64,000 nt of DNA. Origin: Pseudonocardia sp. MH-G8. Lineage in GTDB: Bacteria; Actinomycetota; Actinomycetes; Mycobacteriales; Pseudonocardiaceae. Numbering within the stretch: position 1 is the stretch's first letter; each line of letters starts with the position of its first letter. The position numbers were made by a program, and so were the translations under genes. Below the pieces are notes generated by a model. The model was not told where the DNA came from and did no database searches. It saw only the letters and a list, made by a program, of their open reading frames with translations. Below are positions 1 through 7,219 of this stretch, one piece after another. Where the stretch lies: assembly GCF_002262885.1 (NCBI RefSeq), contig NZ_NKYF01000001.1:62001-126000 (forward strand), given 5' to 3'.

Positions 1-236
1 GCCCCGCGCGACGGGTCGGCCCCCTCCAACCGGCAGACGACGTTCGACCGCCCCGGCGCCCCCGACTCGAGCACCTCCACCTCGTACCCGACCTCGGTGA
101 GCTTCGCCGCCACGTACTCGGCGGCCTCCCGCTCCCCGGTGGTGGTCTCGAGGTCACCCGTGTTCGTCGTGTCGATCCGGATGAGCTCGGAGGTCAGTTC
201 GACGACCTCGTCCTCGGCTGCTGCTGGCGTGGTCAC
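1..236 (-). CDS. M20-family metallopeptidase, N-terminal part
   Basis: Partial gene running off the left edge. From a GTG at 236 the minus strand stays open to base 1 and encodes about 78 residues. The pattern LIRIDTTNTGD, then GEREAAEYVAAKL, then a VxCRLEG stretch is the usual beginning of M20/M25/M40 zinc aminoacylases and dipeptidases, before the metal-binding HxD motif, which would lie outside the window. An AGGAAG ribosome site stands just upstream of the GTG. It is divergent from the methyltransferase gene at 338, with about 100 bases between them. The exact substrate cannot be inferred. Confidence 0.7.
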   Translation of the reverse strand, partial: MTTPAAAEDEVVELTSELIRIDTTNTGDLETTTGEREAAEYVAAKLTEVGYEVEVLESGAPGRSNVVCRLEGADPSRG

Positions 237-337
237 GCGGATCTTCCTACCACCGCAGGTCCGGTCGCGGGGCGCGGGAGTTCCGCGCTCGCCGAACGCC
301 TTCCGTCGGCACCCGGCAGCCCCTAGCCTCCGGGGTC

Positions 338-1159
338 ATGTCCGACGACGCGCCCGGCGACCCGGCGCTGCTGCCCGCAGAGCTCACGCGAGTACCGAGC
401 TCGGCACGCGTGTGGAACTACTGGCTGGGAGGCAAGGACTACTACGCCGTGGACCGCGACGCCGGTGACACGGTGGCCGCGTCCTACCCCCAGATCGTCA
501 CGCTCGCACGCCAGTCGCGGCAGTTCCTGATCCGTGCGGTCCGGACGCTGGCCGGTGAGCTCGGCGTGCGCCAGTTCCTCGACATCGGGACCGGCCTGCC
601 CACCATGCTGAACACGCACGAGGTCGCCCAGGCGATCGCCCCCGACTGCCGGGTCGTCTACGTGGACAACGACCCCATCGTGCTGGCCCACGCCCGCGTA
701 CTGCTGGCCAACACGACCGCGGAGGGCCGCACCTCCTACGTCGACGCGGACGTGCACGACCCGGAACGGATCCTCGCCGAGGCCCGCGAGATCCTGGACT
801 TCGATCGGCCCATCGCGGTGATGTTCCTCGGGATGCTCGGCTACGTGGCGGACTTCGACGAGGCGAAGTCCATCGCGACGCGGGTGATGGACGAGGTCGC
901 GCCCGGCAGCTACCTCCTGGTGCGCGACAACACCGACAGCGGTGACGGTGTGCGCGAAGCCGCCGACAACTACGCCAAGAGCGGTGTGGACCCCTACCAC
1001 CTGCGCACCGTCGCGCAGCTCGGCGAGTACTTCGCCGGCCTCGACCTGGTGGAGCCCGGTGTCGTCCCGGTGGAGCAGTGGCGCCCGGGCGCGGTCGAGC
1101 TGGGCGCCACGCACGCCGAGCACACCGGTGACCACGGTGGACTCGGCCGCAAGCCCTGA
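338..1159 (+). CDS. SAM-dependent methyltransferase (DUF574 / Methyltransf_19)
   Basis: A 273-residue protein with the hallmark opening of the actinobacterial DUF574 methyltransferases: SSARVWNYWLGGKDYY near residues 22-37, followed by a Rossmann SAM-binding motif FLDIGTGLPT around residue 87 and the acidic end of strand 2, VYVDNDPIV, around 108. Length is normal for the family. Substrates of this family are mostly unknown, and many copies sit in secondary-metabolism or regulatory settings. Here it lies outside the halogenated-pyrrole cluster, separated from it by a tRNA and decayed mobile DNA, so a role in that pathway (for example N-methylation) is possible but unsupported. Confidence 0.85.
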   Translation: MSDDAPGDPALLPAELTRVPSSARVWNYWLGGKDYYAVDRDAGDTVAASYPQIVTLARQSRQFLIRAVRTLAGELGVRQFLDIGTGLPTMLNTHEVAQAIAPDCRVVYVDNDPIVLAHARVLLANTTAEGRTSYVDADVHDPERILAEAREILDFDRPIAVMFLGMLGYVADFDEAKSIATRVMDEVAPGSYLLVRDNTDSGDGVREAADNYAKSGVDPYHLRTVAQLGEYFAGLDLVEPGVVPVEQWRPGAVELGATHAEHTGDHGGLGRKP

Positions 1160-1242
1160 ACGTCTCCTTCCGGAGGTCCGGTCGCGGGGGCCCGGAGTGC
1201 GTGGTCTATCCTCGTTTGCACGCGGTCCGAGTGGCCGCGGAT

Positions 1243-1326
1243 GTCCGAGTGGCGGAATGGCAGACGCGCTAGCTTGAGGTGCTAGTCCCCGTGTAGGGGG
1301 TGGGGGTTCAAGTCCCCCCTCGGACA
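1243..1326 (+). tRNA. tRNA-Leu (anticodon GAG)
   Basis: A class II tRNA with a long variable arm. The acceptor stem pairs GTCCGAG (1243-1249) with CTCGGAC (1319-1325), and A1326 is the discriminator. The anticodon arm is CTAGC-TTGAGGT-GCTAG, giving anticodon GAG (reads CUC/CUU leucine codons). The T-arm has the GGTTCAAGTCC core. CCA is not encoded. The 3' part overlaps the end of a decayed recombinase gene on the other strand, as expected of a tRNA used as an integration target. Confidence 0.95.
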
Positions 1327-1823
1327 CACGCGCTAACCACACGTGGAGCGAGTCGAACGTCGACCGCTCGCTCCCGTGGTTGGTATCTCAGCTCCAGTCG
1401 AAGATCCCTGTAGAGCCGCTCCAGGCTCTCCGGCTTCGCGCCCTTCAGCGCTGCGCCGACGTCACCCAACGCATCGCTCATCGCGTAGACCTCGGCATCG
1501 GTGACCGCGTACGGCGCGGGCGCGCCGTCAGGTTCGGCCTGCGCCGCAGCCCGCTGCGCGTGCGCCTCGTTGATCGCGTCGACAACGGCGCCCGGGTCGA
1601 TCCCCGGCCGCGATCGCATTCTGGAACCGCCTGAGCCGCTTCCCGGCGTCGGAGAGCCGCTTCTTCGCCGTCTCCCGCTCACTCGACTTGCCCTCACCGT
1701 CCTGTGAGGCGCCGGCGTCGCGACGATCCGATCGACGTTGCGCCGGTCGAACAGGTGACCGATCCACGCGTTCAGCGGCTCCACAACGTCGTACTCACGC
1801 AGGTTGACCGTCCGCGGGTTCTG
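1308..1823 (-). pseudogene. Serine site-specific recombinase, frameshifted C-terminal remnant
   Basis: Three minus-strand frames join into one recognisable C-terminus of a large serine recombinase. They read NPRTVNLREYDVVEPLN...FDRRNVDRIVA, then (frameshift near 1700) SQDGEGKSSERE...KRLRRFQNAIAAG, then (frameshift near 1620) IDPGAVVDAINEAHAQRAAA...LERLYRDLRLELRYQ. The coiled-coil KRLRRFQ segment and the RDLRLELRYQ tail are typical of actinobacterial recombinase-family integrases. The catalytic N-terminal domain is absent, with an in-frame stop at 1824-1826. The reading frame ends with a TGA at 1308-1310, inside the T-arm of tRNA-Leu. This is a dead remnant of a tRNA-associated element. Confidence 0.75.
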
Positions 1824-1886
1824 TCACCAGCCCACGATCAGGACGAAGCCGAGACGCCGATTCACGCCTTCGCTGTGCTGCCCAAA

Positions 1887-2576
1887 TCACCCCTGCCCGG
1901 TGAAAATGGCCGGCTCGCCGAGGAAACCAGGAGTGACCTCGAGCTGCAGCTCGTCCAGCGCCTCCCCGAGCGACAACGCGATCGTGAACGTGGTCGACCT
2001 GCCGGGCAGCACCGTCCCGGCGGGGTTCTCGGCCTCGATCGCGGGCTGTTGTCCGCCCGGCCCTGGCGCGGCGGGGGCGGCGATAGGTGCCGGGCCGGAC
2101 AGATCCTCGGCGAGCTGGTCGACCGCCCCGAACACGATGGTGATCCCCCAGACACCGAGCGCCAACGCGCCCGCACCCAGCACCAGACCGGTCGCCGCAG
2201 TCTTCCCGTTGGTGGCCCTACCCCTGCGGACGCAGGACCGGCCGACGAGGGCGAGCGGGATGGCGATCAGCGCGCAGATCACGGCGATGAACCCGGTCAG
2301 CGGGACGAGACCGAACAGGATGCCGATGGGCGCGATGATCGCTGCGGCCAAGCCGAAGCCATTCCTCGCCGTCGATGCCGCGGGCTGCGTCAGCGCAGCG
2401 ATGCCGGTGGGCCGAGGGGCCAGCCCGTACGGATCGGCAACGGCGCGGCCCCGGGCATCTGCTTCGGCCACCTCCCGCTCGGCCCGCAGACGAGCCACTG
2501 CAGCGTCCGCGGCCGCACGCTCCTCGGGCGTCAGACCGTCGGGCAGGTGCCGAGGCGTGTGGTTCGGGTCGGACAT
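1887..2576 (-). CDS. DUF4190-type membrane protein
   Basis: About 229 residues from the ATG at 2576, which has GGAG eight bases upstream; an alternative ATG lies at 2591. The first 70 residues are charged and helical (PEERAAADAAVARLRAERE). Two hydrophobic segments follow, FGLAAAIIAPIGILFGLVPL and FIAVICALIAIPLALV, then a GRSCVRRGRATNGK loop and a third segment (TGLVLGAGALALGVWGI), as in DUF4190 proteins. A non-cytoplasmic tail contains an ATFTI-like beta region. Its function is unknown. It has no visible link to the neighbouring biosynthetic genes. Confidence 0.7.
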   Translation of the reverse strand: MSDPNHTPRHLPDGLTPEERAAADAAVARLRAEREVAEADARGRAVADPYGLAPRPTGIAALTQPAASTARNGFGLAAAIIAPIGILFGLVPLTGFIAVICALIAIPLALVGRSCVRRGRATNGKTAATGLVLGAGALALGVWGITIVFGAVDQLAEDLSGPAPIAAPAAPGPGGQQPAIEAENPAGTVLPGRSTTFTIALSLGEALDELQLEVTPGFLGEPAIFTGQG

Positions 2577-2902
2577 CGGCGTGTCTCCCATCTCGCTGGT
2601 CGGCTCCCCACGCGCGGAGCGTCGTCGAGTCGTTACGGGTTCACGCTGAGTGGCGCCGCCGCTGCGACAGGATCCGCCGGACCATGACGAGCTCGGCAGC
2701 GCAGAAGCCGGCCGCGCATCCGACGCCCGCGGTGCCCCGGATGCCACCAGGTTGGCGCTCCTCAACGCGGGCACCCCCGCGTCCAGGCGCTCACCGCGAC
2801 GGAGACGGCACACCCAGCGCGAGGACAGCGAGTTCCTGGCCGCGCTCCCCGGAGCATGGCCACTACCGAGCAGGAAGACTGCCGGATGTACTCAGCTCTT
2901 CC

Positions 2903-2936
2903 GAGCCGTCGAGCCGTCGAGCCGTCGAGCCGTCGA
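2903..2936. repeat. Short tandem repeat, 8-bp unit
   Basis: Four perfect head-to-tail copies of GAGCCGTC plus the start of a fifth. They lie in the gene-poor stretch between the DUF4190 gene and the broken TetR fragment. No coding role is apparent; 8 is not a multiple of 3, so it would shift frame if copy number changed. No intact gene is seen between 2592 and about 3100. Confidence 0.7.
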
Positions 2937-3108
2937 AGCGACCGCCGACAGCTTCGTTGCAGCGCCGGGTGACAGTCCCGATACGTCGCGCGACGCCTAC
3001 GACGACAGCCGAGAGCAAGCACGGATCCTCGAGCGCAGCGGGCACCAGCCGCGCCAGACGCCGGCCCCTCTCGGGGTTCTCCCACGCGGCGAGACCGTGG
3101 ACATTCAC

Positions 3109-3340
3109 ACGGCCGAGCACTTCCTGTCCCGCTGGGAGCACGACGAGAAATTCACCGCCCTGCTGCACGCAGCAGTCACCCACCCCGTCGCGCGTAGCCG
3201 ACCGCATGACATCTTCGACACCCAGGTGTGCTCTGCAATCGAGGGCTTGGCCCCGAACAGAGAATCCGCACCAGCCCGAGCGGGCCTGATCACAAGCCAG
3301 GTGGTCGGCACCGCACTGTGTCGCTACGGCTACGCCGAGG
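3109..3340 (+). pseudogene. TetR-family regulator, C-terminal fragment
   Basis: The plus strand encodes a stretch (AEHFLSRWEHDEKFTALLHAAVTHP..., then ARAGLITSQVVGTALCRYGY) that matches the ligand-binding C-terminus of TetR regulators. It resembles in particular the TetR protein encoded at 27535-28245 (VLSQWETPRGRETLLAVMRSALTH... VSSHLVGLTMMRYVL). The helix-turn-helix half is missing upstream. The frame loses similarity at its 3' end, where the thioesterase gene of the opposite strand begins. It therefore looks truncated at both ends and should not be functional. It marks the left edge of the biosynthetic cluster. Confidence 0.6.
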
Positions 3341-4132
3341 TCAGCTCGTCGATCCCAGACGACCCTCGATCGCCGCAACGATCGCCGGAAGGTGCACGGT
3401 GAGGAAGAAGTGTCCGCCGGGGAACGTCGCCAGCTCGAACGTCGAGGAGGTGTGCCTTCCCCACGCGTGCACCTCGTCGAGGTCCACCTTGGGATCGCTC
3501 TCACCGGTGAACGCCAGAACCGGGGAGCTCGTCCGAGAACCCGGGCGACACCGGTAGGTCTCGATCGCCCGGTAGTCGGAGCGGATCGCCGGCAGGATCA
3601 TCTGCAGCAACCCCTCGTCACGAAGCAGGGCCGGCTCGGTGCCATGCAACGCGGCCAGCTCGGCGACGAGCTCGTCGTCCGACCGCAGATGGACCTCTTC
3701 GTGCCGGACCACGCTCGGAGCACGACGACCGGAGATGAACAACACTCGCGCAACCACGCCCGCCGCCTCCAGCCGGACGGCCACCTCGAACGCCACGGTT
3801 GCGCCCATGCTGTGACCGAACAGCGCGAGCGGCCTGTCCAGCCGCTCACCCAAGGCTTCGACGACCCGATCGGCCAGCTCGCCGATGTCCGTGACACCCG
3901 GCTCCTTCAGCCGGTCCTGCCTGCCGGGGTACTGGACCGCCAGCACCTCGATCGACGGGTTCAGGGCGTGCGCCATCGGATGGAAGAAGCCCGCCGAACC
4001 TCCCGCATGCGGAAAGCAGACGAGCCGCACGGCCGGGTCCAGGGATCGGCGGAACTGCCGTATCCACAATGACTCCGCACCCGGCGCGTCCCGAGTGTCG
4101 CCGACGGAGGAGGCGGTCACACGGAGTGTCAC
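3341..4132 (-). CDS. Type II thioesterase (PltG-like)
   Basis: An alpha/beta-hydrolase thioesterase of about 263 residues. It shows RLVCFPHAGGSAGFF near the start, the nucleophile elbow GHSMG in the middle and the catalytic histidine in FPGGHFFL near the end, the standard type II thioesterase signature. I take the GTG at 4132 as start; a longer frame to 4201 would overlap the upstream regulator gene. It is the last gene of the core operon. Neither PKS protein carries a terminal thioesterase, so this enzyme is the best candidate to release (and perhaps help cyclise) the chain, as PltG is proposed to do in pyoluteorin synthesis. Editing of misprimed carrier proteins is the alternative role. Confidence 0.9.
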   Translation of the reverse strand: MTLRVTASSVGDTRDAPGAESLWIRQFRRSLDPAVRLVCFPHAGGSAGFFHPMAHALNPSIEVLAVQYPGRQDRLKEPGVTDIGELADRVVEALGERLDRPLALFGHSMGATVAFEVAVRLEAAGVVARVLFISGRRAPSVVRHEEVHLRSDDELVAELAALHGTEPALLRDEGLLQMILPAIRSDYRAIETYRCRPGSRTSSPVLAFTGESDPKVDLDEVHAWGRHTSSTFELATFPGGHFFLTVHLPAIVAAIEGRLGSTS

Positions 4133-4164
4133 AACTACTTCACCCTCTTCTGCTGCGCGCTGTC

Positions 4165-4839
4165 TCACGCACTCCGGATCATCACGTCTTGCCGCATGCA
4201 TTTCTCGTAGGCGAGCACCGCGAGTTCGGCGCGGCTGCGACAGTCGACCTTGCGCAGAAGCCGCTGGACGTGGGATTTGACCGTACTCTCACGCAACTCG
4301 AGCAGGTCGGCGATGGCAGTGTTGGTGTAGCCATGAGCGATCAATTTCAGCACCTCGAACTCGCGCTCGGAAAGGCAGCGCAGGCCATCGACCGCATCCT
4401 TGTCCGCGTCCCAGGAATAGCGAGTCCGGCCGGGTGGAGGGCCCAATCCGATCGAGTATCCGGCCGCACGCATGAGCACCGCCGCCTCCAACTCCTCAGG
4501 ACTCGAGTGCATGAACAGAAGGCCGACCGCATGCTCCGCGACCAATTCTCGCGCCATGTCGTCGTAACCGTTGATGAGACAGAGCATGGGCGGGGGCGAA
4601 CTCAGCGCCACCCGAATGTCAGCGACGATCATCGATGCATCGATGGTGGGTGTTGCGGCGTCGACGATCACGACCAGCGGTTTGGCCCGGATCAGGGCGC
4701 AGTGCGGAAGCGCATCTTGACTACTCCTCGTCTCGGCGACCAGGCACATCGACGGGTAGGCATCGATGATGTCGCGCAGGCCGCGGCACGGCAAGGTTCG
4801 ATCAGCAACCAAAAGGACTTCCACAGGCAAATCAACCAT
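4165..4839 (-). CDS. LuxR-type regulator with degenerate receiver domain
   Basis: 224 residues in a response-regulator layout: a receiver-like N-terminal half (about 1-130) and a clear LuxR/FixJ helix-turn-helix at about 155-215 (LSEREFEVLKLIAHGYTNTAIA, then ESTVKSHVQRLLRKV). The receiver keeps an Asp in VVIVDAATP but shows only a single acidic residue (VADRTL) where the Mg-binding pair is expected. No histidine kinase gene lies in the window. It sits between the flavin reductase and thioesterase genes, so it is a pathway-situated regulator. A second protein of the same design is encoded at 24175. Control by a ligand rather than by phosphorylation is an inference. Confidence 0.85.
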   Translation of the reverse strand: MVDLPVEVLLVADRTLPCRGLRDIIDAYPSMCLVAETRSSQDALPHCALIRAKPLVVIVDAATPTIDASMIVADIRVALSSPPPMLCLINGYDDMARELVAEHAVGLLFMHSSPEELEAAVLMRAAGYSIGLGPPPGRTRYSWDADKDAVDGLRCLSEREFEVLKLIAHGYTNTAIADLLELRESTVKSHVQRLLRKVDCRSRAELAVLAYEKCMRQDVMIRSA

Positions 4840-5009
4840 CTCCGGACCCCCGACGTTGAAGATGCATCCGGAGAAGACTTTCTGCAGCCCACGGGCTGTC
4901 CCCGGACTTCACGACCCTGGTCCAGTTTAGCGATCCGAGGGGGGTCGTGAGCGACATCTCATCGAAGTAGAGAACATGGCCGTTCCATGACTCCTGCGAG
5001 GCATCGCGG

Positions 5010-5507
5010 TTACGAGATCAGCCGCGTGTGGGCACTGTTGAAGAAGGTCAACGGGCGCTCGCCGCGCAACCTGCCGACACGTGCCACCTGACCGATCACG
5101 ATGGCGTGATCACCGCCGTCGTGCTCCGCCACCACGTGACACTCGAGGAACCCCAAGGCCTCGTTCAAGATCGGGACGCCGGTGTCGCCGGTGCTGCACT
5201 CCGTGGCGCCGAAGCGGGGTCCGTTGCGACTGGCGAATGCGCGCGAAACCCCCTCCTGCCCCTCCTCCAGGATGTTCACCGCGAAAACCCGGCGCTCGCG
5301 CAGCACGTGCAGCATCGGGGAATCCTGATGGACGCAGAACAGCACTCGCGGCGGGGCCAATGACACCGATGTGAAGGAGTTGACGGTCTTACCGATCCAG
5401 TTCCCGTCCGACCCGATGCTGGTGATGACGGTGACGCCGGTGGCGAACAGCCCGAAGATCCGGCGCAGGCCGTACGAGTCGAGGGTAACGCCCGTGTCTT
5501 GAGTCAT
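5010..5507 (-). CDS. NAD(P)H:flavin oxidoreductase (halogenase partner)
   Basis: 165 residues of the flavin reductase-like FMN-binding family. The N-terminal RRIFGLFATGVTVIT motif and the TVNSFTSVSLAPPRVLFCV segment are diagnostic for the short-chain (HpaC/ActVB-type) reductases, followed by FAVNIL and HTRL near the end. Such enzymes supply free FADH2 to two-component flavin-dependent halogenases and monooxygenases. Its position directly downstream of two halogenase-family genes, in the same operon, makes it the likely reductant source for the three intact halogenases of the locus. About 170 bases separate it from the regulator gene downstream. Confidence 0.9.
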   Translation of the reverse strand: MTQDTGVTLDSYGLRRIFGLFATGVTVITSIGSDGNWIGKTVNSFTSVSLAPPRVLFCVHQDSPMLHVLRERRVFAVNILEEGQEGVSRAFASRNGPRFGATECSTGDTGVPILNEALGFLECHVVAEHDGGDHAIVIGQVARVGRLRGERPLTFFNSAHTRLIS

Positions 5508-5572
5508 GGCGGGATCCGCTGCCTTTCTCGCAGTCCTGGTTCCTGGAACTCCAGCTGTGGAGGGCCGCGCGA

Positions 5573-7219
5573 TCACGCCGCTCGTCCCTCCCCCTGCAAG
5601 CCGTAGGACAACAACAGCCGGCGCACACCTTCGGGCGCCTGCTCCCGTGCCCATCGCATGGTGCGCAACCTCTTGCGCAGTCCGAGCGAGTACACCTGGT
5701 CGGACAGGTCGGCGAACCCGAAGATCGGAGGTACGACCCGGGCCGCCCGCACTCTGTTGGCGATGCTGCGGGTGGCCAGGCGCGCGCTGCTGGCCCCCGC
5801 CGCGTACCGCTCGCACTCGGTGAGCGCCGCCTCCCACAAGTCGCGGTACTCCGCGATCACGGGATAGCTCGTGCCCCCGTCCGGTCCCTCCCGCAGGCTG
5901 TTCAACGCTGCTTCGACGGCAGGGGTCGCGTGCAGTTTCAGCGCGCGCTTCACGGTGAGCGCGGCGAACATCGTGCCGAGCAGCCAGACCCGACTGAGCA
6001 TGCTCCACAACGCGGGTTCGGTGCTCGCGGCTGCGGCGGCGAGCGCCACTCGGTGCTGCGTCCGGGCCATCCCGAGCTGCAGCCGGTCGAGGTAGGCGAA
6101 GCGCTGCGCCCGGAAATCCCCGTCCCGCCACGCCGACAGCAGGTCCCCCGCCGCGCTGTGGACGAGTTCGGCGGACGTCGTCAGATCACGGGCGAACAGC
6201 GGGTCGCCGCCCAGCGCGGCCCGGTCGAGCAACAGGACGCGGTCCGCGCTGCGGCGGGAGGCCACCCAGCAGGACTCGATCGGCTCGTGCACCTCCAACG
6301 GACGCACACGGGCGAACTGCTCCCGCACCTCGGGGTAGTCCCCCACCCGGTTCAGCAACGAGGCCCAGACGTCGTCCCCGGACTGCTGCTCCGCCGCGGA
6401 GAAGGTGAGGTCGGCCAGGGACGCGGCGTCCGGCGAGCGGTCGGCGTTGTCGAACGGGGTCACGATCAGCCAGCCACCGTCGAGCACGTGGTGCAGGACG
6501 CCGGCCGACCAGCGCGGCGAGTCGCGGAGTGGGTCCGCCCACCGCTCGAACCCCGGAAGACCCTGGACGCGGGCGCTGACCAACCGGGGACTCGGCCGGT
6601 CCAGCGGGGTCCGGCGCACGGAGGAGAGGATGCTCGCGACGGCCTCCGACCCGTGGGCGTCCACGATGCAGTCCGCCAGCACCCGTTCGTCGTCGTCGAG
6701 CAGCAGCTCCACCGAGTCCGGGTGCGTCACGGCCCTGCGCACGGCGACTCCGGTACGGACCCGGGCGCCGTACCGGACGGCGATCTGGCGCATCCACGCT
6801 TCGACATCCGGTTGGTGGAGATGGCTCTCCCCGTGCTCGGACGGCAGGTTGAACTGCATCGAGAGGCCGGGGTCGAAGCCGCTGCCCGCGGTGTGCATGG
6901 CGAAACCGATGGTGCGCTGCATCCCGGAGAGCGACGAGATCTCGGACCGGACGCGTTCGGCGTCGGCCAGCTGCGCGATCTCCGGCACGTCGTAGCGCGC
7001 TGCGATCAACTCGGAGAAGAAGGAGCTGAACGGCAACGTGGTCACCCCGCGACCGGGCCTGGTCGCCACGCCGGGGTCGAGCAGCAACACCCGCACGCCG
7101 TGACGAGCCAGCACGGCGGCGAGCATGCCCGCGGTGAGGCTTCCACCCAGCACCACGATGTCGGACCGGGTGGGGTCGACGGGAGCGGCCCCGGGCGTCT
7201 CGAGCGCGGTCTCACCCAT
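5573..7219 (-). CDS. Degenerate FAD-dependent halogenase homologue (PltD-like)
   Basis: About 548 residues, aligning along its whole length with the neighbouring halogenase (LARHGVRVLLLD, then RYDVPEI, then QPDVEAWMRQIAVRYGA). Every key motif has changed. The flavin-binding GAGIAG is GGSLTA; GEST is GVTT; the candidate catalytic lysine in GLKRNFGF is glutamine in GMQRTIGF; the halogenase signature WLWVIP is WLIVTP. Flavin binding and halogenation are therefore unlikely, yet the frame is fully intact, which implies selection for another role. Pseudomonas PltD, at the equivalent operon position, is also a halogenase homologue without the nucleotide-binding motif. The start at 7219 overlaps the upstream gene end by 8 bases, suggesting coupled translation. 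Confidence 0.85.
   Translation of the reverse strand: MGETALETPGAAPVDPTRSDIVVLGGSLTAGMLAAVLARHGVRVLLLDPGVATRPGRGVTTLPFSSFFSELIAARYDVPEIAQLADAERVRSEISSLSGMQRTIGFAMHTAGSGFDPGLSMQFNLPSEHGESHLHQPDVEAWMRQIAVRYGARVRTGVAVRRAVTHPDSVELLLDDDERVLADCIVDAHGSEAVASILSSVRRTPLDRPSPRLVSARVQGLPGFERWADPLRDSPRWSAGVLHHVLDGGWLIVTPFDNADRSPDAASLADLTFSAAEQQSGDDVWASLLNRVGDYPEVREQFARVRPLEVHEPIESCWVASRRSADRVLLLDRAALGGDPLFARDLTTSAELVHSAAGDLLSAWRDGDFRAQRFAYLDRLQLGMARTQHRVALAAAAASTEPALWSMLSRVWLLGTMFAALTVKRALKLHATPAVEAALNSLREGPDGGTSYPVIAEYRDLWEAALTECERYAAGASSARLATRSIANRVRAARVVPPIFGFADLSDQVYSLGLRKRLRTMRWAREQAPEGVRRLLLSYGLQGEGRAA

Noticed and set aside
338..1159. Assigning the methyltransferase as the pathway N-methyltransferase
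   Set aside because: It lies beyond a tRNA and decayed mobile DNA, on the opposite strand, and belongs to a family found widely outside such clusters.
323..1342. Minus-strand frame opposite the DUF574 methyltransferase, running into the tRNA
   Set aside because: No homology-like features, and it crosses a tRNA gene.
2903..2936. The 8-base tandem repeat as the start of a CRISPR array
   Set aside because: The unit is far too short and has no spacers; no CRISPR array or cas gene is seen anywhere in the window.
4885..4898. Hairpin CAGCCC-AC-GGGCTG between flavin reductase and LuxR genes as a terminator
   Set aside because: Six-base stem with a two-base loop and no U-tract, inside what appears to be one operon; too weak to call.
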